Shown piece by piece: positions 1 to 8,088 of a stretch of 64,000 nt of DNA (its first letter is position 1; each line of letters opens with the position of its first letter). The notes beneath the pieces are model-generated. The model had not been told where the DNA came from. It did not search any database and was given only the letters and a program-made list of their open reading frames with translations. The DNA is from SZAS-7 sp964514655 (lineage in GTDB: Bacteria; Chlamydiota; Chlamydiia; Chlamydiales; FEN-1388), in NCBI GenBank assembly GCA_964514655.1, contig CAZEQY010000014.1:1-64000 (forward strand), written 5' to 3'. Position numbers and translations under genes: made by a program.

Positions 1-7
1 GCTTTTT

Positions 8-48
8 TGGCCACTAAAACCCTAAAGGTTTTAGTGGCCATTTTTTTT
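8..48 (+). terminator. Rho-independent terminator
   Basis: A perfect 14-bp inverted repeat (8-21 with 27-40) with a 5-nt loop is followed by eight T residues (41-48), the classical intrinsic terminator. A shorter T run (3-8) precedes the stem but is not the A run needed for a good signal on the other strand, so plus-strand use is most likely. It would end a gene lying to the left of the window. Confidence 0.85.
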
Positions 49-63
49 GTAAATTTCTCTCAA

Positions 64-129
64 TCTTGATCTTGATCTTATTCTTTTTCTTATCAAGTGC
101 CAGCAAAGAGAATAAGATCAAGATCAAGA
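64..129. repeat. Intergenic palindromic element, copy A
   Basis: Two perfect 21-bp inverted arms (64-84 and 109-129) flank a 24-nt spacer. The right arm contains AATAAGATCAAGATCAAG. Nearly the same arm recurs at 55756-55776 and, with one change, at 8056-8076, so this is one copy of a dispersed intergenic repeat. It has no coding potential. It lies between a terminator and the start of a small gene. Confidence 0.8.
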
Positions 130-196
130 ATTGGCATTGACAGCTTATGCCTGCAGCAATTACAGTGACAACTATACATAAACTTAGGTGTACTAT

Positions 197-502
197 ATGA
201 AAAAGATGACCACTTTGCTTCTGGCTGCTCTAACTACTTACCTGCACGCTGACTCTACAATGCCAGCTGACAATGAAGTGTGCGATAAAAGCCCCAATTG
301 TAAGGTTTGCAAAAAAAAGAGAGATGCTATAGCGATGAACGGCGATGCTTACGACAACGCCCTCAGCAACGAAGCTAATAGAGCTGCCGAAAATGGCAAC
401 ACTGAGCGCGAACAGCAATTACTTAACCGTGAACAAAATGCAGAACAGAGACAGGATCAGCGTGAAAATGCTGAATCTGCTAGAACTCAAGGCCGCCGAT
501 AA
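197..502 (+). CDS. Small secreted Cys-, Gln- and Glu-rich protein
   Basis: About 101 aa. The N-terminus is a Sec signal peptide (two Lys, a run of Leu/Ala, probable cleavage after LHA). The mature part has a Cys cluster (C-x6-C-x2-C) near its start and then a charged, Asn/Gln/Glu/Arg-rich tail that is probably helical or disordered. The ATG at 197 is preceded by AGGTG and gives a clean signal peptide; a GTG at 188 in frame would add three residues. I do not recognise the family and assign no function. It converges on the carotenoid oxygenase gene, with only 12 bp between the two stops. Confidence 0.6.
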   Translation: MKKMTTLLLAALTTYLHADSTMPADNEVCDKSPNCKVCKKKRDAIAMNGDAYDNALSNEANRAAENGNTEREQQLLNREQNAEQRQDQRENAESARTQGRR

Positions 503-514
503 AATAAAGGCTTT

Positions 515-1801
515 TTACCCTTTATCCTTTATATAATCGCCATGGAGGCCAAAGGGTATGTGATGAGGCACTTCTGCTCGGCCTAGTTCTTTAAAGCGCT
601 TAGCGTCCAGTATGAGCAAAAAGGACTTTTTGCTTTTGGTGTCTAGGATGGTAGATACTACTACTCCCTCATCTTCACCTTGGGTGCCTGGTTTTTGGAT
701 GAATACAGGCTCGTCGGCAAAGCAGCCTTCTTCTGACCAGGCAAGTACAGCTCTTGTGTTGGCATCTACCTTTACAAGGCCGCGCTTTGTGGGGCTTGCA
801 ACATCATAGCCATAGACATAGGTATAGCGTTTGCCGTTGTAGCGGTCGTTAACGTGGGGCATCTCTATTGATGGTCCAACAACCTTCTCATAGACCTTCT
901 TTAGCTCTAGGTCAATCTTATAGCGCACAAAGCGGCCAAGCTCTTCATTATTTGCATCGTTAAGGTCAACAGTTGATGTAAAAGTTGAGGCATCTTTATA
1001 ACCGGCCATATCTATGATGATACCATTATCTTGCTCGTAGCTATTGATATGGTGCCAGGCAAAGACCGGCTCGGCAAAATATTCACCTGCAATTTGACCA
1101 CTTTTTTTGTTTATCAGCAAGATGCGCATCTTTTTATCGCCATTCCACTCATAGCCAGCCTCTTTTTTTATGAGTGGAAATTCTGTGAGAATGACATAGT
1201 GTTGCGTAAGTGCAAAGCTATGCATGTATGACAGCTCTTTTACGGGAATTTCTGCAATCACACCACGAGTTTTTGAGCCCCTTTCCATGCTATATATCAC
1301 ATACTTAGCTTCAGGAGAAAACTGGACCTGAAAGTTAAAGATATCTCCGGTTTCAGGATCAGTATGCGGGTGTGCTGATTCCCATATCTTTGTAGTTGGC
1401 AAGATATCTACGTAGTGAAATAGTCCACGATTTTCTAGCGTTTTGGGATCGAAGATCACAGGAAGGGGCGTTTCTGTCAGCGCCACATAGTCATCAGCAA
1501 ACTTTGCAATATTTACATTTGCATTTGGTGTGGAATTTAAGAATCGGTTTTTGTATAGCACCTTGCCGTTATCAAAGTGAAAGCTATGAAGCATAGCAAG
1601 ACCATCAAACCAGCTGCCATCCGGGCTAAAGCTGGCAGGGCCATTACGAATAAAGGTGCCAGTGAGCCATGTGGGCACCTCGCCCGTGGTTTTTAGGGCG
1701 ATATCCTTTTTCGTTTCTTCGGTAAGAGTTGTAATGCCAAGTGGCCTATCTGCTTGCAGCATGCTAAAGGTGCATAAAAAGCAAGCAACAAGCTTTTTCA
1801 T
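515..1801 (-). CDS. Exported carotenoid cleavage oxygenase (RPE65/CCO family)
   Basis: 428 aa. Members of this family are seven-bladed beta-propeller non-haem iron enzymes that cleave carotenoid or stilbene double bonds; four His bind the iron. All four His contexts can be seen: ESAHPHTD, SYMHSFAL, FAWHHINSY and, near the C-terminus, FGLHGDY. The opening region (WLTGTFIRNGPA, then LAMLHSFHFDNG) is also typical. Residues 1-17 form a signal peptide (MKKLVACFLCTFSMLQA), which is unusual for this family and suggests a periplasmic or secreted enzyme. Length is slightly short for the family. Its start overlaps the stop of the upstream glycosyltransferase gene by 4 bp (ATGA), so the two are co-translated. 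The substrate cannot be inferred. Confidence 0.88.
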   Translation of the reverse strand: MKKLVACFLCTFSMLQADRPLGITTLTEETKKDIALKTTGEVPTWLTGTFIRNGPASFSPDGSWFDGLAMLHSFHFDNGKVLYKNRFLNSTPNANVNIAKFADDYVALTETPLPVIFDPKTLENRGLFHYVDILPTTKIWESAHPHTDPETGDIFNFQVQFSPEAKYVIYSMERGSKTRGVIAEIPVKELSYMHSFALTQHYVILTEFPLIKKEAGYEWNGDKKMRILLINKKSGQIAGEYFAEPVFAWHHINSYEQDNGIIIDMAGYKDASTFTSTVDLNDANNEELGRFVRYKIDLELKKVYEKVVGPSIEMPHVNDRYNGKRYTYVYGYDVASPTKRGLVKVDANTRAVLAWSEEGCFADEPVFIQKPGTQGEDEGVVVSTILDTKSKKSFLLILDAKRFKELGRAEVPHHIPFGLHGDYIKDKG

Positions 1802-3297
1802 CCTTGGCGTCCAATAATAGTATCAAGTTGGTGGTGCCAGCTTGATTGCGGCAGCCTATTTAGATTTAGCTTACGATGGCTCTTTATGCGCTTTTCTATT
1901 TGGTCGACAATAGAACCTTTCTTACCAAGCCTCTTTGCAAGTCCAAGCTTTTGTAGAAAGTTTGCGTTTTTTTGCTCCCACGGATGCGCTGGATTGATTT
2001 CGTATAGCATCTGCTTTTGTGTTTGCACAAGCTCGGCAGATGTAGATCCACCAGGCTTTGTTATCCATACGTCAGATGCCCTATCGATTTCTGCCATTTC
2101 TTTTTCGTTTAAAAAGCCAAGATTATGAACGTGCACCTTACCTTTAGTGTGGAATTTGTCAAGTTCCTTTTTTAGCTGGGTGTTTTTGCCGCAGACTACA
2201 AAGACATGCATCTCTTTTTTAAGCTTCTTTTCTTCTTTTTGCATGCGATTGAGGATCTTTTTTATGTCCTTTGAAAGGCCATTTTGTCCCATTGCAAGCT
2301 TTACGACGTAGGCATCATCAGGAACGCGTAGATTTTTGCGAATGATTACCTTTTCTTCGTGAGAAGCTGGAAAAAAGCTTTCGCGGACAGGAAAGTCGAG
2401 GCGAACAAGTTGCTTCTTAATAGCCTTTGCTTTTTTAAAGAGTGGGTCATGATCAAGCATCGCAAAGTGAACAAGTGGTTTTTTGAGTTTCTTTTGTTCT
2501 TGCAGTAGCGACTTTAGCGGCAGGTTAAAGCCGTGATCAGTGTGCACAAAGGTCATTGGTATGCCAAGCGTGTAGCTAATATAGGCAAGCTTTGGCTTGT
2601 GGTGAGCTACTGCTAGAATGTGATCCGGTTTAAAGTCGCCAACTTCGTGGCGAATATCTGCTAGGTACTTTTTATCTTCTATTTTTTGGGCTTCGTTTAT
2701 CTGGCGCGTTAGCAGCCTTGCCTTTACCGGGTCATTTTGCTTCTGGTAAATTTCGGCATAGATGTCGGCTTTTGTGTAGCCATTAATTTTTGGTGAGTAG
2801 CGATTTTCTACTTCATCTACGTCGATGAGCTGTACAATATGGCCTTTACCTTCGAGATAGTTGCGCATTGCCATCGTAGGGGCTCTATGACCACCGCCAT
2901 AAGCACCTGTGAAAAGTATTGTAATGCGCTTAAACTGACCATTATGACTTTTTGGGTGTACTTTTGCTTTTTGACGTAGTTTAGTTATAAATTGTTGGTA
3001 GGCTTTATTGAATTTGCGGTTCTTTTTTAGCTTTTTTACCTTATTAAATAGCAGATTGTGATTGTAGTAGTTGCTTCCGACAAATACGCTTTTTTCACAA
3101 AGCCACTTTTGAAACAGTTTTGCAGTTTTCTTGCGTAGCTTTACCTTGCGCGTCAGCGTGTTATATTCTTGTACTATGTCATCGACGCGTTCTATGTCAG
3201 GAAGTTTATGAGCCAAACGCTCGCGAAATGTCAGAGTTTTTGCTTGGGCTTGTACAACTATCGTACAGCCAAAAAGAAAAAGCCAAAGTGATTTCAT
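1798..3297 (-). CDS. Exported GT28/MGDG-synthase-like glycosyltransferase
   Basis: About 499 aa. After a signal peptide (MKSLWLFLFGCTIVVQAQA) comes a basic helical region of about 100 residues. Next is the N-terminal lobe of the MurG/monogalactosyldiacylglycerol-synthase fold, with the loop FTGAYGGGHRAPTMAMRNYL. The C-terminal nucleotide-sugar lobe has WITKPGGSTSAEL. Known relatives transfer a sugar from UDP- or GDP-sugar to diacylglycerol or an undecaprenyl lipid. The signal peptide is odd because donor sugars are cytosolic; it could instead be an N-terminal membrane anchor. An in-frame GTG at 3306 would add three residues; the AAGGA box is closer to that GTG, so the start is uncertain. It is the first gene of a two-gene operon with the carotenoid oxygenase. 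Confidence 0.75.
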   Translation of the reverse strand: MKSLWLFLFGCTIVVQAQAKTLTFRERLAHKLPDIERVDDIVQEYNTLTRKVKLRKKTAKLFQKWLCEKSVFVGSNYYNHNLLFNKVKKLKKNRKFNKAYQQFITKLRQKAKVHPKSHNGQFKRITILFTGAYGGGHRAPTMAMRNYLEGKGHIVQLIDVDEVENRYSPKINGYTKADIYAEIYQKQNDPVKARLLTRQINEAQKIEDKKYLADIRHEVGDFKPDHILAVAHHKPKLAYISYTLGIPMTFVHTDHGFNLPLKSLLQEQKKLKKPLVHFAMLDHDPLFKKAKAIKKQLVRLDFPVRESFFPASHEEKVIIRKNLRVPDDAYVVKLAMGQNGLSKDIKKILNRMQKEEKKLKKEMHVFVVCGKNTQLKKELDKFHTKGKVHVHNLGFLNEKEMAEIDRASDVWITKPGGSTSAELVQTQKQMLYEINPAHPWEQKNANFLQKLGLAKRLGKKGSIVDQIEKRIKSHRKLNLNRLPQSSWHHQLDTIIGRQG

Positions 3298-3409
3298 GCC
3301 GTACACATATCCTTAATGCGGTTTTTCTATGTTTAAAGCCACTCTTGCATAAAAGAATTCTTTTGTCAATAGATTAGTGGCCCAAATATGTTGGCATGAA
3401 AAGACCTAT

Positions 3410-5245
3410 TTATTCAAGGTCGATAAAGCCGCTAGAGTCAGCAATGGCTTTATGTACAATATCCAACGAGTTTTTGGTAATTGTACTTTGTGGATCGTAC
3501 TTTGCCTCATCGACAAAGGCTTCTAGAACTTTTGGCTGGAACTTTAAAAATTCTGAATTTTTTTCAAACTTCTTCACCACGCTCATAATACGCTGAAAGT
3601 GAAGGTTTAAAGTTGCCGCATCAGGCAGCATACCAAGGGATTCTGTTCGAGGAAACTGGATATCATAAGTGATAGGGGACTCAATAGAGCGCAAGTAGAG
3701 CAAGGTGCGAGGGTGACGTTTGAGGATGTCATTGAGTTTATGTGGTTCATTTTCGTGTATATATCTGAATGTAAGTATGATATCGTTAGATATCACCTCC
3801 ATAAGTTCAAAGCTTAGCTCTTCGGCGCTTGCCGGTAGCATAACCTCTATTCTTTGAGCAAGGGGCTCTAGTAGGTCGTGGAAAATGCCTACTTCATTAT
3901 AATCAAAGGTGGGCTTGCCGGCGGCTACGATCTGTATTTCATGGGCTGCATTAAAGAGCATACGTTTAAAGGCAAAGAGCAGTGCCGCATGCTTTTTCTT
4001 GACGTCATCTTCAAAAATGCCAACCATGTCTTTTAGCTTAAAGACGTTGACAAGGGCAGGTGCTTGCTGGAGCACCTGGTTAAACTGCTGCTGACGTATT
4101 TCTTGTTCTTTGACCATTGTGGCAGGAGCTTGCGCAACTGTTGCAAAGAGGGCAGTTTTTAGAAATTCGAACTTGTTGGAATAGGTTTCATTTGCTCGCG
4201 TCAGTACAGCGTTCTGTACAGCATCGCTATTTGCTACAAAGGTCTTTATAAACAAAAAGGTGCCGGTATCGTCAGGCTGTATGGACTTAAGCTGTGTAAG
4301 AAGTGTTTGGGGTGCTGATAGAAAATTCTTTAGCGGGCCTAGATCCCATTTTTGCTCTGTAGCTACTTCCCCAAGCTTTGTAAACTCCTGGTTAACTTTT
4401 GTAAGCTGCTGAGAAAGCTGATCTACCTGAGTCTGAAAGCCTGCTGCATCTGGTTTTGTTGGTAGTAGGAGCTGTACGGTTGAGCCCGGAGTATTTGCTA
4501 TTTGCAAAGCAATAAGATTGCTTACTAGGCTTTGAAGCATAGTTGTTGCGGTATTGAGTGTTTGAGTGGTTGTTGCTGGGTTTTGTGTTGCTTGTTCTGG
4601 CGTTCCCGTATAGACAAGCTGCAGGGCATTCGTAATGCTATCGGCAAGCAAGGTAGCAACAGATTGGGGCATTTGATTTTGTGTACCTGGCTGTGAGATA
4701 GGGATGTTGAGAGGAAGCAGGGTATCGCCTCCATCGCCACTTGCTGTTGCAATTTGAGAAGGGTCTAGATTTTTTGCAGTGAATTGGTTATTGGTATCAA
4801 GGACGGTCTGTACGAGTTTTGATTGTAGGGGGTCTTTAAGGGCGGTTTGAGTCTGTTCAGATACGACTGCCTGGTCGTTAGCAACTTGGCTTAACAGGCC
4901 GCTATCAAATAGGGTGTTTACGAGCTTGTTTACAACTTCTTTTGATTCGGGGTTATCTAGGTTAGTAAAGAGGCTGTTTATGATGTCAGAGGTCATGAGA
5001 AGCTGCATAAAGGCATTTTGATCGTTTGGTAAAAGGCCCTTTATCATGTTGGGAAGGTCGTTAATGAATTGGGCTAGGTGCTCCGGCGTAAGCTGGGCGA
5101 TAGGTGAGGTGTCAACTTGAGGAGGCAAAGCTGCTGATATGGGGGCACTAGCTGGTGGTGCAGCTGCTGGAGGAAGAATATGGCCCACTACCGGCGATAA
5201 AAATGAGCTAGAACCTGGTCCAGAAAACAACGATCCCGTGTTCAT
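3410..5245 (-). CDS. Long helical protein with Ser/Pro/Ala-rich N-terminus
   Basis: 611 aa, unrecognised. Residues 1-50 are rich in Ser, Gly, Pro and Ala without charge (MNTGSLFSGPGSSSF and a PPAAAPPASAP stretch), the composition typical of type III secretion signals. The remainder is predicted helical with Gln/Thr-rich stretches (residues 140-260) and a more regular charged region at the end. No signal peptide or membrane segment is visible. A good GGAGG box sits 6 nt before the ATG. It follows the acyl-CoA synthetase/GNAT gene by 34 bp on the same strand. Secretion as an effector is inference from composition only. Confidence 0.7.
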   Translation of the reverse strand: MNTGSLFSGPGSSSFLSPVVGHILPPAAAPPASAPISAALPPQVDTSPIAQLTPEHLAQFINDLPNMIKGLLPNDQNAFMQLLMTSDIINSLFTNLDNPESKEVVNKLVNTLFDSGLLSQVANDQAVVSEQTQTALKDPLQSKLVQTVLDTNNQFTAKNLDPSQIATASGDGGDTLLPLNIPISQPGTQNQMPQSVATLLADSITNALQLVYTGTPEQATQNPATTTQTLNTATTMLQSLVSNLIALQIANTPGSTVQLLLPTKPDAAGFQTQVDQLSQQLTKVNQEFTKLGEVATEQKWDLGPLKNFLSAPQTLLTQLKSIQPDDTGTFLFIKTFVANSDAVQNAVLTRANETYSNKFEFLKTALFATVAQAPATMVKEQEIRQQQFNQVLQQAPALVNVFKLKDMVGIFEDDVKKKHAALLFAFKRMLFNAAHEIQIVAAGKPTFDYNEVGIFHDLLEPLAQRIEVMLPASAEELSFELMEVISNDIILTFRYIHENEPHKLNDILKRHPRTLLYLRSIESPITYDIQFPRTESLGMLPDAATLNLHFQRIMSVVKKFEKNSEFLKFQPKVLEAFVDEAKYDPQSTITKNSLDIVHKAIADSSGFIDLE

Positions 5246-5279
5246 GCGATACCTCCACGTACTTTCCCCCTACCTACCA

Positions 5280-7961
5280 TTATACTATTTTATTTAATTT
5301 AATTGTAGCTTGGGTATAGACTCCTTCTGAGAGAGTAAATCCAAGCTTTTTGAGGATATGTAGCATTCCTGTGTTCTCTGAGAGTACTGTTGCGGTAATA
5401 GTAGTAACACCCTCTTTTTCTGCGATTTTCATGAGCTCTTGCAATAGCTTGGTGCCTAAGCCTTGACCATGAAAAGCATCTCCTATGAGCATTTTAAGGT
5501 CGCATGTTTTGCCATCTCCCACCTTAGTCAGACGGCCAAAGCCCATAATTTCTCCTGAAGGATCTTTTGCAAGTAGGGCTATTTGGTGGTCAAAGTCATT
5601 TGCTAGTATGCGTACAAGCCGCTCATGGGCTATTCGCTCTTCTAGGCTCTTAAAGGCAAAGTAGCGCTGCCTTACGCTATGCTCAGAAAGATCTTTATGG
5701 AAGGCTTCTACCGCAGGCTCATCTTCAAGTCTCACAGGATAGAGGGTTGCGGTTTTGCCATTTTTAAGACTAATATCGGTGATATACTCTGTAGGGTAGG
5801 GGCGAATAGCAAGTTTTGGAAGTTCAGGGGTGTCGTGCAAGACCACGCGAGCATCTAGTGCGATAAATGTGTCAGAAGATGCAACTAGCGGGTTAATATC
5901 GCATTCTTTGATTTGTGGTAGAGCTGAAATCATAAGTGAAAAGGCCACAAGCAGCTCTTCTAATTTGTCCATAGGGACGCTTTTTTGCCCTCTAAAGCCT
6001 TTTAGGGCCTCATAAATTTTTGTCTTTTGTATCATATGGCGCGCAAGGGTGCTATTGAGAGGGGCAAAGCCAAGAGCTCTATCTTTATACACTTCTACCA
6101 TCACGCCGCCGCTACCAAAGAGTATCACGGGGCCAAATTGCGGATCACAAGATGCTCCCAATATAAGCTCAAAGCCCTTTAGCTTAACCATAGGCTGAAC
6201 AGTAACGCCTTGAAAATCGCTTGCAGGAACTGCATTTTTGATTTCTTCAAAACTTTTACGTACGGCATCTTCATCTTTGAGATTGAGCTTTACGCCTCCA
6301 ATATCGCTTTTATGGGTGATCGTATCTGAAAAGAGTTTTAGGACTATCGGATAGCCGATTTTCTGGGCGTGACTAACGGCTTCATCAACAGTATGAGCAA
6401 TCAGTGTTTTTACAACAGGTATACCAAAGGTTTCTAGCAGTTTCTTAGACTCATACTCATTAAGCAACGTGCGCTTTTCTTGTAGGGCCTTATTGATGAT
6501 CTTTTCGGATTCTGCAATATTGGGGTTTTCGGCCGCTTTTGTCATTATAGGCGTTTCGTAGAGCCTTTTGAGGTTGTCTTGGTAGCGACACATCGTAGCA
6601 AAGCTCCAAGCAGCATCATCCGGGTATTCAAATGTAGGTATACGGGCATTATTTAGTAACTCCATGCCGCCTTTAACAAAAGCTCCACCCATCCAGCTTG
6701 CCAAGATGGGCTTACCGATCTTTCCATAGTGTCTAAGTGCTTCTGCTGTTCCTGTTGGGTCTGTCATATCTTGTGGCGATAGGATCACTAGCAAGCCGTC
6801 AGAATCCGGATCGTGGGCCAAAACTTCAAGTGTTTTTGCATAACGTTCGGCATCAGCATCACCTAAGATGTCAACAGGGTTTGCATGGCTCCAGGCACTT
6901 GGTAAAAAGGCATTTAGCTCTTCTATAACTTTTGGAGAAAGAGAACCGATGGCAGCTCCATTCATAATCGCTGCATCTGTTGCAAGTACTGCAGGGCCGC
7001 CAGCGTTTGTGATGATCTGCAGGTTTTTGCCTTTAGGTAGCGGCTGTTTACCAAGGACTTCTGCCATATGAAAAAGCTTTGCAATGTCATCAACTCTCAG
7101 CACTCCAACACGCTCTAAAGCGGCATCAAAGACTTCGTCACTTCCTGTAAGAGACCCTGTGTGCGAGGCTGCAGCTTGTGCTGCTTCATCTGATCGGCCG
7201 GGCTTTATCACGATTATAGGCTTTTCAAGAGCAATTTCTCTTGCTGCAGAAAGAAATGATCGAACATCTCCCACAGTTTCCATGTACATCAGAATGCTTT
7301 TTGTATTGGGGTCGCTGCCAAAGTAGCGTATTAGGTCGCCCCAGCCAACATCGATCATTGATCCAATAGAAATAAAGGAGCTAAACCCAATTCCGGCACT
7401 TAAGCTCCAGTCTAAAACAGCTGTACACATAGCTCCAGACTGGCTCATAAAGGCAATATTGCCTTCTAGTGCCATGCCTTTAGCAAAGCTTGCATTTAGC
7501 TGTACGCTTGGGTTCATTATGCCCAGGCAGTTTGGGCCAATAATGCGGACATTTGTACCTTTAATGTGAGAAAGAACTTCTTTTTCTAACTTTTGGCCCT
7601 CTTCTCCACGCTCTTTAAAACCGGCTGAGATGATGATAAGGCCTTGCACTTTGGCATCTACGCACTCTTTTACAAGCTGTGGAATTGTCTGGGCTGGCGT
7701 CACAAGTATGGCTAAATCAACCTGTTCTGGTACATCTTTAATGCTTGGATAGCATTTTAAGCCAAGTACTTCGTTACGCTTAGGGTTTATAGGGTAGATG
7801 TTGCCGGGAAAATTTGCCGATTTAAGGTTTAATAAAAGCGTCCTTCCAACACTTCCCACAGTATCTTTTGCCCCAATAACGGCTACGCTTTTGGGGTGAA
7901 ATATGGCATCAAGCGGGTGTGGATATGCATCGTAGACGTTCTGTAGCGGATCTGTAAGCAT
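5280..7961 (-). CDS. ADP-forming acyl-CoA synthetase fused to GNAT acetyltransferase
   Basis: 893 aa. Domain order: CoA-binding Rossmann domain (about 15-110, with VAVIGAKDTVGSVG), succinyl-CoA-ligase-like domain (about 155-300), ATP-grasp domain (about 490-700), and a C-terminal GNAT domain (about 735-890, with the acetyl-CoA loop GDAFHGQGLGTKLL). The catalytic His context ASHTGSLTGSDE of acetate-CoA ligase (ADP-forming) is intact, as is THKSDIGGV in the ATP-grasp half. The protein could therefore be a working synthetase (acyl-CoA + ADP + Pi = acid + CoA + ATP). In relatives such as the Pat lysine acetyltransferases, the ligase half is regulatory and the GNAT half acetylates proteins such as acetyl-CoA synthetase. 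Which role applies is undecided. A G-rich box precedes the ATG. Confidence 0.9.
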   Translation of the reverse strand: MLTDPLQNVYDAYPHPLDAIFHPKSVAVIGAKDTVGSVGRTLLLNLKSANFPGNIYPINPKRNEVLGLKCYPSIKDVPEQVDLAILVTPAQTIPQLVKECVDAKVQGLIIISAGFKERGEEGQKLEKEVLSHIKGTNVRIIGPNCLGIMNPSVQLNASFAKGMALEGNIAFMSQSGAMCTAVLDWSLSAGIGFSSFISIGSMIDVGWGDLIRYFGSDPNTKSILMYMETVGDVRSFLSAAREIALEKPIIVIKPGRSDEAAQAAASHTGSLTGSDEVFDAALERVGVLRVDDIAKLFHMAEVLGKQPLPKGKNLQIITNAGGPAVLATDAAIMNGAAIGSLSPKVIEELNAFLPSAWSHANPVDILGDADAERYAKTLEVLAHDPDSDGLLVILSPQDMTDPTGTAEALRHYGKIGKPILASWMGGAFVKGGMELLNNARIPTFEYPDDAAWSFATMCRYQDNLKRLYETPIMTKAAENPNIAESEKIINKALQEKRTLLNEYESKKLLETFGIPVVKTLIAHTVDEAVSHAQKIGYPIVLKLFSDTITHKSDIGGVKLNLKDEDAVRKSFEEIKNAVPASDFQGVTVQPMVKLKGFELILGASCDPQFGPVILFGSGGVMVEVYKDRALGFAPLNSTLARHMIQKTKIYEALKGFRGQKSVPMDKLEELLVAFSLMISALPQIKECDINPLVASSDTFIALDARVVLHDTPELPKLAIRPYPTEYITDISLKNGKTATLYPVRLEDEPAVEAFHKDLSEHSVRQRYFAFKSLEERIAHERLVRILANDFDHQIALLAKDPSGEIMGFGRLTKVGDGKTCDLKMLIGDAFHGQGLGTKLLQELMKIAEKEGVTTITATVLSENTGMLHILKKLGFTLSEGVYTQATIKLNKIV

Positions 7962-8018
7962 GAGTATTCCCCCAAAAAACTTACATATATAAAAAAATTG
8001 AATTTATAGCAAGAGGGG

Positions 8019-8083
8019 GTCTTAATCTTAATCCCTCTCCTGACAGGGAGAAAACAGATTAAGATCAAGATCAAGATTAAGAC
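8019..8083. repeat. Intergenic palindromic element, copy B
   Basis: A 65-bp imperfect palindrome between the unknown gene at 8089-9819 and the acyl-CoA synthetase gene. The outer arm starting GTCTTAATCTTAATC (8019-8033) pairs with a longer right arm ending GATTAAGAC (8075-8083); the left arm lacks about 12 bp present on the right. A small inner hairpin TCCCT/AGGGA is also present. The right arm (8056-8076) differs from copy A by one base. There is no T tract, so it is not an obvious terminator. Confidence 0.7.
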
Positions 8084-8088
8084 AAAAA

